DNA of 41,799 nucleotides from Gammaproteobacteria bacterium (GTDB taxonomy: Bacteria > Pseudomonadota > Gammaproteobacteria > Pseudomonadales > Azotimanducaceae). Location: the NCBI GenBank assembly GCA_028821125.1, contig JAPPHD010000048.1, forward strand, positions 1-41,799, written 5' to 3'. Position numbers and translations under genes: made by a program. Position 1 is the first letter of the stretch. Every line of letters starts with the position of its first letter. Below, piece by piece: positions 1 through 8,254 of the stretch. The notes beneath the pieces were generated by a model that ran no database searches, was not told the origin of the DNA, and was given only the letters and a program-made list of their open reading frames with translations.

Positions 1-1050
1 ATCTACTCGTCCCGGGGCGGAATCACGCTGGGGGTGCCGGTCAGCGTTCCCAGGGAAAAGCGGATGAACACGCCGATGTTCATCGCCATGGACCCGCCCC
101 GGCACGACGTGCAGCGGGCCGCCGTACAGCCGGCTGTGGAGCCGAGAAACCTCAGGGCCCTGGAGGGCACGATCCGTGAGCGTGCCGGGCGCATCCTCGA
201 TTCGCTGCCCGGGAACGAGACATTCAACTGGGTGGATAGGGTCTCGATCGAACTGACGACGCAGATGCTGGCGACGCTCTTCGACTTCCCCTTCGAGGAA
301 CGCTACAGGCTCACCCGCTGGTCCGATGTCGCCACCGGGTCGCCGCGTACGGGAGTTGTGGACACCCACGAGCAGCGGGTCGACGAACTGCACGAATGCC
401 TGGCTTGTTTCACCCGGCTATGGAACGAGCGGGTCAACCGGCCGCCGGCCAACGACCTCATCTCGATGCTCGCGCATGGCGAGGACACCCGCAACATGAA
501 ACCGATGGAGTTCCTCGGCAACCTGCTGCTGTTGATCGTGGGGGGCAATGACACCACCCGCAATTCCATCTCGGGCGGCGTGCTGGCCCTGAACCTGTTC
601 CCGGGCGAGTACGAGAAGCTGCGCGCCGACCCGGGGCTTATCCCCAACATGACTTCCGAGATTATCCGCTGGCAGACGCCGCTGGCCTACATGCGCCGCA
701 CCGCCCTCGAGGATACGGAGCTGGGCGGCAAACGAATTGAAGCCGGAGACACGGTGCTCATGTGGTACGTCTCCGGCAATCGGGACGAGGCGGTGATCGA
801 GGATCCCGACCGTTTTCTCATCGACCGCAGAAACGCCCGGCACCACCTGTCGTTCGGGTTCGGCATTCACCGCTGCATGGGCAACCGCCTGGCGGAAATG
901 CAGTTGCGCGTGCTCTGGGAAGAGATCATGAAGCGCTTCCGCTTCATCGAGGTGGTCGGCGAGCCGGTGCGCACGCTCTCCGCGTTCGTCAAAGGCTACA
1001 AGGAACTTCCGGTTCGCGTACATCGCCTGCAGAGCCGGCGCGATACCTGA
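1..1050 (+). CDS. Cytochrome P450, CYP153-like alkane/terminal hydroxylase (5'-truncated)
   Basis: The reading frame is open from the first base, so the N-terminus lies outside the window; the ATG at 34 is internal. About 349 residues are present of a family usually near 420-470. Visible P450 marks are the I-helix segment GGNDTTRNS, the K-helix ExxR (EIIRWQ) and the haem loop FGFGIHRCMG, whose Cys ligates the haem. The stretches MRRTALEDTELGG and MWYVSGNRD resemble CYP153, a family of soluble class I bacterial P450s that hydroxylate terminal carbons of alkanes, fatty acids or terpenoids using ferredoxin and ferredoxin reductase. Neither redox partner is in the window. The gene converges on the CoA-transferase gene with a 64-bp gap. 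The P450 call is certain; the CYP153 assignment is from memory of family motifs. Confidence 0.9.
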   Translation: MYSSRGGITLGVPVSVPREKRMNTPMFIAMDPPRHDVQRAAVQPAVEPRNLRALEGTIRERAGRILDSLPGNETFNWVDRVSIELTTQMLATLFDFPFEERYRLTRWSDVATGSPRTGVVDTHEQRVDELHECLACFTRLWNERVNRPPANDLISMLAHGEDTRNMKPMEFLGNLLLLIVGGNDTTRNSISGGVLALNLFPGEYEKLRADPGLIPNMTSEIIRWQTPLAYMRRTALEDTELGGKRIEAGDTVLMWYVSGNRDEAVIEDPDRFLIDRRNARHHLSFGFGIHRCMGNRLAEMQLRVLWEEIMKRFRFIEVVGEPVRTLSAFVKGYKELPVRVHRLQSRRDT

Positions 1051-1114
1051 GTGCCGGCCGGCCCCGGAACGGCTTGCGTGCTGGCGATGAACGCCGGTGA
1101 GCCGTGCCGCTTCC

Positions 1115-2326
1115 TCAATTGACGGCTCCGATTTTCTTCAACCTGCCGATCCCGTCCCAGTCGTAACCCAGCTCCAGGAGGACTTCCTCCGTGTGCTCCC
1201 CGAATTCGGGCGCACGTTGCAGCGAAGCCGACTGTTCGTCGAATTGAACCGGGGCGGGCGCCAGCGTCACGGTACGCCCGCCGCCCCAGTCGACATCCTG
1301 CAGGTACCCGTTCGCCAGCGCCTGACGATCGTCGTTCAACTCGGAGACGGTCTGCACCACCGTCCACTGGCCCCGTTGCCGGCCGAGGATTTCAACCCAT
1401 TCAGACAACGGGCGTCTGGCGAATTCGGCCGACAGTTCCTCGATACAGGCCCGCCGGTTGGCGGCCCGGGCGCCCGCATCGGCGAAGCGCGGGTCGTCAA
1501 GCAGGTCCTTGCGGCCGATGGCTTCGCAGAACCCCGGCCAGTACCGGTCGGAGTGCAGCATCACCAGCTTGATGAACCGGTGGTCGCTGGTTTCGTAGTG
1601 GACGCCGACCGGATTGGCCTGCTCGTGGCGGTCTGTCGGAACCAGTTCGTCCCTGCCGGTCAGGTTGGCGCCGACCAGGCCGGCCTGCATCGCCCAGATT
1701 CCAGAACTCAGCAGCGATACATCGACCGTCAGGGCTTCCCCGGTTCGCTCCCGGTGAAAAAGCGCGGCGGCCAGCCCGCCCGCAAAAGCAAGCCCCGTCT
1801 GGCCGTCTCCGAATCCGGGGGCGGGAATGGTCACCAGTTCACCCCCCGCGCCCGTGGCTGCCGATGCCGCCCCGGTCCGCAGCCAGTAGATGCTCTCAAA
1901 CCCGCCTACGTCCGCCTCCCCGCCCCTGGGGCCGTGGGCACTGCCCCTGCCGTAAACGATGTCCGGATTGGCCGCCCGGATGTCGTCGACATCGATGCCG
2001 AGCTTGGCGCGTGCCGAAGGCAGGTAGTTGGTGATGAAGACATCCGCGTGCCGGGCAAGTTCGAGGACGACGCCGCGGCCGTCTTTCAGGCTGAGATCGA
2101 CGCCCACCGAACGCTTGCCGCGGTTGTAGGTGTCCCACAGGAAATTGATGCCCTCCACGTCCGCCGGAACGCCCCATCCGGACAGGCCGCGCATGAAATC
2201 GCCATGCTCCGCGTGCTCCACCTTGACGACCTCCGCCCCCCAATCGCTCAGGATCGCGGCGGCGGAGGGCGCAAGCGCGAACTGGGCGACTTCCAGAACC
2301 CGCACGCCTTTCAGAACGCTGACCAT
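1115..2326 (-). CDS. Class III (CaiB/BaiF, formyl-CoA transferase family) CoA-transferase
   Basis: 403 aa, the usual length for this family, which moves CoA between an acyl-CoA donor and a carboxylic acid through an aspartyl thioester. The N-terminus (GVRVLEVAQF, then DWGAEVVKVE) is the CaiB/BaiF Rossmann start. Asp174 in the segment GFGDGQTG matches the catalytic Asp of this family. The protein is probably cytosolic. It is divergent from the LLM oxidoreductase gene with only 60 bp between start codons, so the two may share a regulatory region. Next to a P450 and a Baeyer-Villiger monooxygenase it could activate an acid made by oxidation of a hydrophobic substrate; the actual substrate cannot be read from sequence. 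Confidence 0.88.
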   Translation of the reverse strand: MVSVLKGVRVLEVAQFALAPSAAAILSDWGAEVVKVEHAEHGDFMRGLSGWGVPADVEGINFLWDTYNRGKRSVGVDLSLKDGRGVVLELARHADVFITNYLPSARAKLGIDVDDIRAANPDIVYGRGSAHGPRGGEADVGGFESIYWLRTGAASAATGAGGELVTIPAPGFGDGQTGLAFAGGLAAALFHRERTGEALTVDVSLLSSGIWAMQAGLVGANLTGRDELVPTDRHEQANPVGVHYETSDHRFIKLVMLHSDRYWPGFCEAIGRKDLLDDPRFADAGARAANRRACIEELSAEFARRPLSEWVEILGRQRGQWTVVQTVSELNDDRQALANGYLQDVDWGGGRTVTLAPAPVQFDEQSASLQRAPEFGEHTEEVLLELGYDWDGIGRLKKIGAVN

Positions 2327-2370
2327 TGCTCACTCCTAATCCGGCGGACGGGCCGATATAGTAATCGGGC

Positions 2371-2376
2371 AGGAGG
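2371..2376 (+). promoter_or_regulatory. Shine-Dalgarno site of the LLM oxidoreductase gene
   Basis: A perfect AGGAGG lies 10 nt before the ATG at 2387. It decides the start: the same frame is open back to 1097, but that upstream part is antisense to the CoA-transferase gene. Confidence 0.8.
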
Positions 2377-2386
2377 GACTGTCGAC

Positions 2387-3274
2387 ATGAAAATCGGGCT
2401 TGCAGCAGCGTTCGGCGATTCGCCGCTTCGGGACGTCTCCTTCCTCAAGGAGTTCGCCCGGGCCGCGGAGGAGTGCGGGTTCAATTCGCTCTGGGTGCCC
2501 GAGCACATCGTGTTCTTTACCCGCTACACCGACCCTTACCCGCATACGCCCGACGGCGTTGCGCCGTGGAAAGGCCGGTTCGGGCTCTACGATCCGTTGC
2601 TCGTCTGCGCGGTGGCGGCTTGCGTCACCACACGCCTCAGGCTCGGCTCCGCCGTGCTCATCGTGCCGGAAAGGCCGCCGCTGCTGGTCGCCAAGGAAGT
2701 GATGACGCTCGATCACATCGCCGGGGGCCGCTTTGAATTCGGCGCGGGCCTCGGCTGGTCTTCGCAGGAATACGCGGCGCTTGGCGTGCCCTGGCCGGGA
2801 CGCGGCAAGCGCTTCGACGAATACCTCGAGGCGATCAGGGTCGTCTGGGCCGAGGAAGCCGCCGAGTATAGAGGTGAGTTCGTCCGCTTCGAGGACGCGG
2901 TGGTGCAACCCCAACCCCTTACCAGGGGCGGCCCGCCGATCCTTATCGGGGGCAACTCGGAGTTCGCGATCCGACGGGCGCTGCGGGTCGGCGACGGCTG
3001 GATCGGCGTGGGGACACGCTACGACGATCCGGAACCCCTGCTGGCACGGATGCACGCGGCGCTCGACAAGGCCGGACGCTCTCGCAACGACGGCTTTCAG
3101 ATCAAGCTGAGCCTGCCCTATTCACCAAAAAACTCGGACGACGACCTTTTGAACATGGTTGGTAAGGCGGCAAACCTCGGCCTGCACGAACTGGTTCTGC
3201 AGTTGCCGATCCGGGCAAAGTCGCTGGCGGGCGACATGGGACGCTGGAGCGGGTTGCTCGGCCTGGCTGGTTGA
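2387..3274 (+). CDS. LLM class flavin-dependent oxidoreductase (luciferase-like, F420-type)
   Basis: 295 aa. The start is fixed by the strong ribosome site and by the typical N-terminus MKIGLAAAFGDSP. The fold is the bacterial luciferase-like TIM barrel: early LWVPEHIV, then RLRLGSAVLIVPERPPLLVAKEV, then GRFEFGAGLGW, all landmarks of the F420-dependent LLM (TIGR03619-like) group. Such enzymes use reduced F420 or FMN for hydride transfer or monooxygenation. No F420 biosynthesis gene is visible here, so the cofactor is open. The gene ends 41 bp from the convergent porin gene. A role in lipid or terpenoid oxidation with its neighbours is inference. Confidence 0.85.
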   Translation: MKIGLAAAFGDSPLRDVSFLKEFARAAEECGFNSLWVPEHIVFFTRYTDPYPHTPDGVAPWKGRFGLYDPLLVCAVAACVTTRLRLGSAVLIVPERPPLLVAKEVMTLDHIAGGRFEFGAGLGWSSQEYAALGVPWPGRGKRFDEYLEAIRVVWAEEAAEYRGEFVRFEDAVVQPQPLTRGGPPILIGGNSEFAIRRALRVGDGWIGVGTRYDDPEPLLARMHAALDKAGRSRNDGFQIKLSLPYSPKNSDDDLLNMVGKAANLGLHELVLQLPIRAKSLAGDMGRWSGLLGLAG

Positions 3275-3315
3275 CGCGTCGCCGGGGCGGGTGCGGTCAG
3301 GCGGCGCCCTGTGAC

Positions 3316-4506
3316 TCAGATACGGTAGCTGAGGGTAAACCAGAACTTGGTGATGTCGGTGGCGTGTTCTTTCGCGGAGTAGTCCGCGAACTTGAGTTGG
3401 GCATCGAAGTTGTCGTTGATCTTCCAGCTTAGCGAGGCGCCGATCTCGTAGCCGTAGTCCGCGCCGCCCTTTTCCGCCTGGAAGTCGTGATAAGCCAGTG
3501 TAACGACGACGGGGCCGGTGCGGGAGGTCACGGTGGCGTAGGCGTTCGCGACGCCGTTCAGCGGGGTGGCCAGGAAGCGGTCGGTCCATCCCTGGAACTT
3601 GTGCAGGGTGCCGAGCGGGGTCTTGAAAGCGGCCTCCCCGCCGTCGCTGCCGAGCACCGCGTAGCCTCCCGTGAAGGTCAGGGAGTCCCGTTTCAGGCTG
3701 GCTTCCAGGGCGTAGTAGGTGGCGTCATAGGAATCGGGGTTGTCGGCATAGTCCGACTGGCGGGCGAGGGTGCCCGTCATCGAGAGCGGGCCGAGGCTGG
3801 CGGTGTAGTCCACGCCGTAGGTCGAGTTCGAGTTGGCCGGGCCGTTGTCGTTCTCGAAATCCATGAGATAGCCGAAAGCGCCGAACGTGTGCCCTTCCGC
3901 CGGCTTCAGTTCGCCCCGGAAGGCATGGGTGTCGCCTTTCCAGTCGCCCGGCTGCGCGCCGTCGCCCGGCCCGAATATGCGGTTGACGTTGATGATGTAG
4001 GTGTAGTCGAGGCTCGCCATGCCCCGGGCATACTGCAGGCGCAGCCCGTCGTAGGTCTGTTCGTTCTGCCGGAAGGCGACCCCGCCGAGGAAGCGCTGCT
4101 CGGCGTGCAGGATGCGCTGGCGGCCGGCGGTGAGGATCAGGCCGTCGCTGCGGTAACGGAGGAAAACCTGGTTGAGGTCGAAACCCAACGGGTCGGCGAC
4201 GACGGGATATTGGGTCTTGCCGTTTTCAGTCGAGTTGAATTTCTGTTCGGACCCGGGCGGGAACGACAGCACCTGGTCGACTTCGAAGCCGAACGAGAGG
4301 CCGTCGTCCGCGGGCATGATCCATGACAGGCGCGCCTTTGCCGTCGACGCCCGGGCCTTCTTCTCGATGCCGTCCTGGTCCACGTTCTCGAACCGGTAAC
4401 GGACATTGAAATCCGGCTTGGTGTCCCGCAGCGAATCGGCGAATCCGGCGGATGCCGGCGGCGCGATCAGGAGAGCGAGCAGGGCGATGGGGAAGAATCG
4501 GTTCAT
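3316..4506 (-). CDS. Outer-membrane beta-barrel porin (alginate-export/porin-like)
   Basis: 396 aa. A clear Sec signal peptide (MNRFFPIALLALLIAPPASA, cut after ASA) is followed by alternating amphipathic strands rich in aromatic and charged residues, ending LSYRI. The early segment RYRFENVDQDG and the later motif RQRILHAEQRFLGG are typical of a family of about 400-aa gammaproteobacterial porins. It should form a passive channel in the outer membrane. It is divergent from the Baeyer-Villiger monooxygenase gene and may serve uptake of its substrate, though this is inferred only from position. The terminal residue is Ile rather than the usual Phe. Confidence 0.8.
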   Translation of the reverse strand: MNRFFPIALLALLIAPPASAGFADSLRDTKPDFNVRYRFENVDQDGIEKKARASTAKARLSWIMPADDGLSFGFEVDQVLSFPPGSEQKFNSTENGKTQYPVVADPLGFDLNQVFLRYRSDGLILTAGRQRILHAEQRFLGGVAFRQNEQTYDGLRLQYARGMASLDYTYIINVNRIFGPGDGAQPGDWKGDTHAFRGELKPAEGHTFGAFGYLMDFENDNGPANSNSTYGVDYTASLGPLSMTGTLARQSDYADNPDSYDATYYALEASLKRDSLTFTGGYAVLGSDGGEAAFKTPLGTLHKFQGWTDRFLATPLNGVANAYATVTSRTGPVVVTLAYHDFQAEKGGADYGYEIGASLSWKINDNFDAQLKFADYSAKEHATDITKFWFTLSYRI

Positions 4507-4647
4507 GGAGCGTCGGGGAGCGTGTCTAGTCCGACTTATTCACATTGCCATTACCGGCGAGTTCAATCAGAGCCATGCGCACCCCGGCCCGTGAGACTGG
4601 GTTGCGATTTTCCGGCAACACCGGCCAAATTGGAAGGGGACGCCGGA

Positions 4648-4676
4648 TTGATCGAGCCGGCGATACTGGGCACAAT
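4648..4676 (+). promoter_or_regulatory. Possible sigma-70 promoter for the Baeyer-Villiger monooxygenase gene
   Basis: TTGATC (4648-4653) and CACAAT (4671-4676) are separated by 17 bp, 38 bp before the ATG at 4714, in the 207-bp divergent region shared with the porin gene. The -10 match is only partial. Confidence 0.3.
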
Positions 4677-4713
4677 CGCCGATCTTCCACGGTGCGCCGG
4701 AGCAGCTTCTCCC

Positions 4714-6246
4714 ATGGAACGCATGGAACATTTCGATGTGGTCATCGTCGGAGCCGGGGTATCCGGCATCGGCGCCGCCTGCCATCTGCGCAAGAAATGC
4801 CCGGGCCGCAGTTTCGTCATCCTCGAGAACCGGGATGCCATCGGCGGCACCTGGGACCTGTTCCGCTATCCGGGGATCCGCTCCGACAGCGACATGCATA
4901 CCTTCGGCTACATCTTCAAGCCGTGGCTCAGCAACAAGGCCATCGCCGACGGGCCGGCCATCCGGGCCTACGTCCGGGAGGCGGCGACGGAATACGACGT
5001 GAACTCCCGCATCCGCTTCAGGCACGAGGTGGCGAGCGCCTCCTGGTCGACCCCGGATGCCCGCTGGACCGTTCGCGCCACAAACCGCGACTCCGGATCA
5101 ACGGTGGAAATCACCTGCAGCTTCCTGTTCATGTGCAGCGGCTACTACAACTACAACGAAGGCCACCTGCCCGAGCTTCCGGGTCTCGAGCGCTTCGCGG
5201 GCCCCGTATTGCATCCCCAGGCCTGGCCCGACGACCTCGACTACGCCGGCAAACGCATCGCTGTGATCGGCAGCGGGGCAACGGCCATGACGCTGGTGCC
5301 CGCCATGGCCGAGACGGCCGAGCGGGTCACCATGATCCAGCGCTCCGCCACCTACGTGATCTCCCGCCCGGAGCGCGATGCCATCAACAAGCGCCTGCGG
5401 CGTTTCCTGCCCGAGAAACTGGCCTACGCGCTGACCCGCTGGAAGAACATCCTCTGGCAGATGTACGTGTATCGCCGTACCCGCGTGGCCCCTGATTCAA
5501 TCAGATCCAGGCTCTTGAACGAGGCCAGCGAGCAACTGGGCCGGGACTACGTCGAAAAACACTTCACGCCGAGCTACAACCCCTGGGACCAGCGCCTGTG
5601 CCTCATCCCCGACGGCGACCTGTTCAAGGCCATCCAGCGCGGAACGGCCGCCGTGGCCACCGGCACGATCGCCGAAATCACAGAGACGGGCGTCGATCTC
5701 ACCTCGGGGGAGCAAGTCGAGGCGGACATCCTGGTCACCGCCACCGGCCTGCAACTGGCCGTATTCGGCGGCGTCGAATTCAGCATGGACGGCAGCCCGG
5801 TCCACTTCCCCGACAGGATCAACTACAAGGGCATCATGCTCTCCGACCTGCCCAACCTGGCTTACGTCTTCGGCTACGTGAACGCATCCTGGACCCTGCG
5901 CGCCGACCTGACCTGCGCCTACGTGTGCCGGCTCCTGAACCGCATGGAGGAACTGGGCATGCGCCAGTGCACGCCGCGCCTGCGCGAGGAAGACCGCGAC
6001 ATGGCGATCCAGCCGTGGATCGTCGACTTCTCCTCCGGCTACTTCGCCCGGTCGATGCACCTTTTCCCCAAGCAGGGTGATCGCGACCCCTGGCGCAATA
6101 CCCAGAATTACCTGCAGGACCGCAAGATCGTGTTCCGCGACCCGCTCGAGGACGGCGCGCTAACGTTCAGCAACCCGGAAACCGCACCACAGGCAGCGGA
6201 TTCAGGCAAGCACACCACGGCCCAGGAATCGCGCAGCGCCGCCTGA
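4714..6246 (+). CDS. EthA-like FAD-dependent Baeyer-Villiger monooxygenase
   Basis: 510 aa from the ATG at 4714; an ATG at 4723 is an alternative. The protein strongly resembles mycobacterial EthA. It has an FAD Rossmann motif GAGVSG (residues 13-18), then GGTWDLFRYPGIRSDSDMHT, the Baeyer-Villiger fingerprint in the form FAGPVLHPQAWP, a second NADPH Rossmann motif (VIGSGATAMT), and the conserved YNPWDQRLCL and NASWTLRADL segments. These enzymes use NADPH and O2 to turn ketones into esters or lactones, or to oxidise sulfur. The open frame extends upstream to 4522, but that part has no family similarity. Nearby P450, CoA-transferase and LLM genes suggest a ketone or terpenoid/steroid oxidation route; this is inference. 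Confidence 0.9.
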   Translation: MERMEHFDVVIVGAGVSGIGAACHLRKKCPGRSFVILENRDAIGGTWDLFRYPGIRSDSDMHTFGYIFKPWLSNKAIADGPAIRAYVREAATEYDVNSRIRFRHEVASASWSTPDARWTVRATNRDSGSTVEITCSFLFMCSGYYNYNEGHLPELPGLERFAGPVLHPQAWPDDLDYAGKRIAVIGSGATAMTLVPAMAETAERVTMIQRSATYVISRPERDAINKRLRRFLPEKLAYALTRWKNILWQMYVYRRTRVAPDSIRSRLLNEASEQLGRDYVEKHFTPSYNPWDQRLCLIPDGDLFKAIQRGTAAVATGTIAEITETGVDLTSGEQVEADILVTATGLQLAVFGGVEFSMDGSPVHFPDRINYKGIMLSDLPNLAYVFGYVNASWTLRADLTCAYVCRLLNRMEELGMRQCTPRLREEDRDMAIQPWIVDFSSGYFARSMHLFPKQGDRDPWRNTQNYLQDRKIVFRDPLEDGALTFSNPETAPQAADSGKHTTAQESRSAA

Positions 6247-6305
6247 CCGCGTTCCCACTCCTTCCGCCCGGGTTGGAGGCAAAGTGTCAAGTGGGTCTTC
6301 CATTA

Positions 6306-6334
6306 GAATCAATGGGTTGCTGCTTGTTCCACGC
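6306..6334 (+). repeat. 29-nt direct repeat, left copy, beside the palindromic element
   Basis: This aligns without gaps to 6547-6575 with 21 of 29 identities by eye. The shared cores are AATCAA and TTGTTCCA. A further shared core (GCGA, then AATCCGG) follows both copies after an indel, near 6340 and 6597. The two copies bracket the hairpin at 6371-6507. A similar AATCAAT...GTTG...TTCCATG string lies beside the second hairpin. Confidence 0.45.
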
Positions 6335-6370
6335 GCGGCGAGAATCCGGCGCCGGGACGAGGATGTGGAA

Positions 6371-6507
6371 GGAACAACGCCGAATCTCGGGAAAGAGTTC
6401 GCATGCGGGGCTTGCCTTTCGGCGCGTTAAGCTCGTCCAATGACCTTGCGTACGGCAGGATGATGTGGCCGTGCGCCGAAAGGGAAGCCCCGTATGCGAA
6501 CTCGCTG
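6371..6507 (+). repeat. Palindromic repeat element, copy 1 (31-nt arms, 47-nt loop)
   Basis: This lies in the 364-bp gap between the monooxygenase gene and arsS, where no credible gene is seen. Arms 6395-6425 and 6473-6503 are complementary at 29 of 31 positions, one of the remaining two being a G-T wobble. The loop is 6426-6472. The whole 137 nt aligns without gaps to the reverse complement of 41651-41787, with about 122 identities. G6409-C6489 in this stem is C-G in the other copy, a compensatory change. An AT-rich tract (6515-6550) follows. Confidence 0.85.
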
Positions 6508-6546
6508 GTGAGATTGACGATATTATGTTAAATATAAATTTCTTTA

Positions 6547-6575
6547 AAATCAAAGGTTTACGATTTGTTCCATGC
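6547..6575 (+). repeat. 29-nt direct repeat, right copy, beside the palindromic element
   Basis: Partner of 6306-6334. It ends in TTGTTCCATGC at the end of the AT-rich tract that follows the hairpin, 36 bp before the stop of arsS. Confidence 0.45.
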
Positions 6576-6610
6576 AAGCCCGTCGCACAAGAGCTGCGAA
6601 AATCCGGGGC

Positions 6611-7585
6611 TCAGCGTGTCTGCGCGGTAGAGAGGGCGCCGCCGCAACTGCTGCCCTGGCCTGCCGTACAACCGAAACAGTGATCACCGGTGGCAATCAA
6701 GGCATCGTCAAGCCCCTTCCCGCCTCGGAGTTCGCTGATATGGGCCCGTCCTCCGTCGCGTAGCATCGGCAGCCGCAGCATCTGATTGAAATCGCAGTCG
6801 TAGAGGAAGCCCTGCCAGTCGACGCTGACGGTATCCCGGCACATGAGGGTATCGAGGTTGGCGTCGCTGTAGCTGGCGCGCAGCAACCGCATGTACCCGT
6901 CCATCTGCCCCTTGGCGTTCAGGACGGCGCCGAACCGGCCGATCGGCATGTTGGTGATGACGAACAGGCGATTGAAAACGATCCCGAACCGGTCGCCGAG
7001 TTCACGTCTGTAATCCGCTTCCAGTCGTTCCTGGGCAGGGGGCAGCACGGGCCCGATGGGATTGAACGCGAGATTCAGACGCAACCGCTCGTCCGTTCCG
7101 TAGCCCAGCCCGTTCAGCATCCGGATGGCGCGGATGCTGTCGCCGTGAACCCCCTTGCCCCGTTGCCGGTCGACGTTTTCCTCCAGGTAACAGGGCAGCG
7201 ACGCGACCAGAGTGACCCCTTGGTCGGCCAGAAACGCCGCCAGGGTTTCCTGCCCGGGTTCGAAAAGTACGGTGAGATTGCAGCGGTCGATCACCTCGAC
7301 GTCGAGTTCCCGCGCCGCAGACACCAGCCGGCGGAACTCCGGGTTCAGTTCCGGGGCGCCGCCGGTGAGGTCGAGGGTGCGCAGGGCGCCGCCGCGCAGC
7401 AGTTCGATTACCGCATCGACGGTTTCCGCCGACATGGCTTCCCGGCGGTGCGGCCCGGCGTTGACGTGACAATGCAGGCACCGCTGGTTGCATCGATAGC
7501 CGAGATTGACCTGCAGTGTCGTAATCCCCCTCCGGCGCAAGGCCGGAAAGGGACCATCGAGGGACAGTGCGCGCAGGTCAGACAT
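6611..7585 (-). CDS. arsS: Arsenosugar biosynthesis radical SAM protein ArsS
   Basis: 324 aa. The radical SAM [4Fe-4S] motif CNQRCLHC occupies residues 32-39 (Cys32, Cys36, Cys39), followed by LDLTGGAPELNPEFR. The C-terminal domain has CRDTVSVDWQGFLYDCDFNQ and ends with CFGCTAGQGSSCGGA, which is the DUF3641-type tail of ArsS. ArsS is known to add a 5'-deoxyadenosyl group to a dimethylated trivalent arsenical on the way to arsenosugars. It is the last gene of a three-gene minus-strand operon, 12 bp after the TIGR04282-type gene. The methyltransferase ArsM that makes its substrate is not in the window. Confidence 0.92.
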   Translation of the reverse strand: MSDLRALSLDGPFPALRRRGITTLQVNLGYRCNQRCLHCHVNAGPHRREAMSAETVDAVIELLRGGALRTLDLTGGAPELNPEFRRLVSAARELDVEVIDRCNLTVLFEPGQETLAAFLADQGVTLVASLPCYLEENVDRQRGKGVHGDSIRAIRMLNGLGYGTDERLRLNLAFNPIGPVLPPAQERLEADYRRELGDRFGIVFNRLFVITNMPIGRFGAVLNAKGQMDGYMRLLRASYSDANLDTLMCRDTVSVDWQGFLYDCDFNQMLRLPMLRDGGRAHISELRGGKGLDDALIATGDHCFGCTAGQGSSCGGALSTAQTR

Positions 7586-7597
7586 GGCGATGGCCCA

Positions 7598-8254
7598 TCA
7601 CCGGCGCCGTGATTCCGACGGCAGGCCGGAGCCGGCCTCTTCCGGCAAGGTATCCAGGAACCGCTGCCAGTCGGCAAGCGTATCGACATCCCAGGTCATC
7701 GGCAGATCGCCGATGCTCAAGCCAAGGCGGCCGGCCTTGTTCCGGGTTTGACGGTAAACCCGATCGGTTCCCCAGTCGATGCCGCTGAAGAGCGCTGCAA
7801 CCGGAGTTTTCATTCCGATCAGCGCAAAGCCGCCATCTTCCGCAGGGCCCAGAACCAGATCCCGTTCCTTGAGCAGCCGGGCGGCCTGTTCGACATAGGA
7901 CGCATCCACCGCCGGCAGATCGCTGCCGACGACGATCCCGGCGCGACCCGCCGCACAGCAACTGCTTATCGCTTCAAGCATTTTCCGGCCGAGGTTACCT
8001 GACGACTGGCGCCGGACGGGCAGGGCGTAGCGCCCCGACCAGTGCTTGACCGTGTCATTGTCACTATCGCCGTTTACCCAGAGCTCCACAGGAAATTCGA
8101 CCAGCGCGATCGCATCCAGTTCCCGCTCCACCAAGAGCCGGTACGCCGCGAGCGCCGCACCCGGGCCCAGGTCTCTGGCCAGGCGCGTTTTCACCTGGCC
8201 GGGAACGGGCGCCTTGACGAAAACGCACAGGCAGGGCGTGCAACGCTCAGCCAT
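7598..8254 (-). CDS. TIGR04282-type arsenosugar glycosyltransferase (DUF2064 family)
   Basis: 218 aa. The N-terminus CVFVKAPVPGQVKTRLARDLGPG is the hallmark of this nucleotidyltransferase/GT-A-like family. The inner segment GIVVGSDLPAVDASYVEQAARLL and then LGPAEDGGFALIGMK fit the same family. The protein is cytosolic and is thought to act in building or modifying the arsenosugar backbone; its exact reaction is not settled. The start overlaps the stop of the upstream glycosyltransferase gene by 8 bp, and arsS follows after 12 bp, so the three are almost surely translated from one message. Confidence 0.88.
   Translation of the reverse strand: MAERCTPCLCVFVKAPVPGQVKTRLARDLGPGAALAAYRLLVERELDAIALVEFPVELWVNGDSDNDTVKHWSGRYALPVRRQSSGNLGRKMLEAISSCCAAGRAGIVVGSDLPAVDASYVEQAARLLKERDLVLGPAEDGGFALIGMKTPVAALFSGIDWGTDRVYRQTRNKAGRLGLSIGDLPMTWDVDTLADWQRFLDTLPEEAGSGLPSESRRR

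Noticed and set aside
1097-2386. Long open frame upstream of and in frame with the LLM oxidoreductase gene
   Set aside because: It is antisense to the well-supported CoA-transferase gene; the AGGAGG and family-matching N-terminus place the true start at 2387.
6465-6683. Short plus-strand open frame through the hairpin and AT-rich tract
   Set aside because: It runs through the repeat element and into the antisense of arsS, with no ribosome site or domain.
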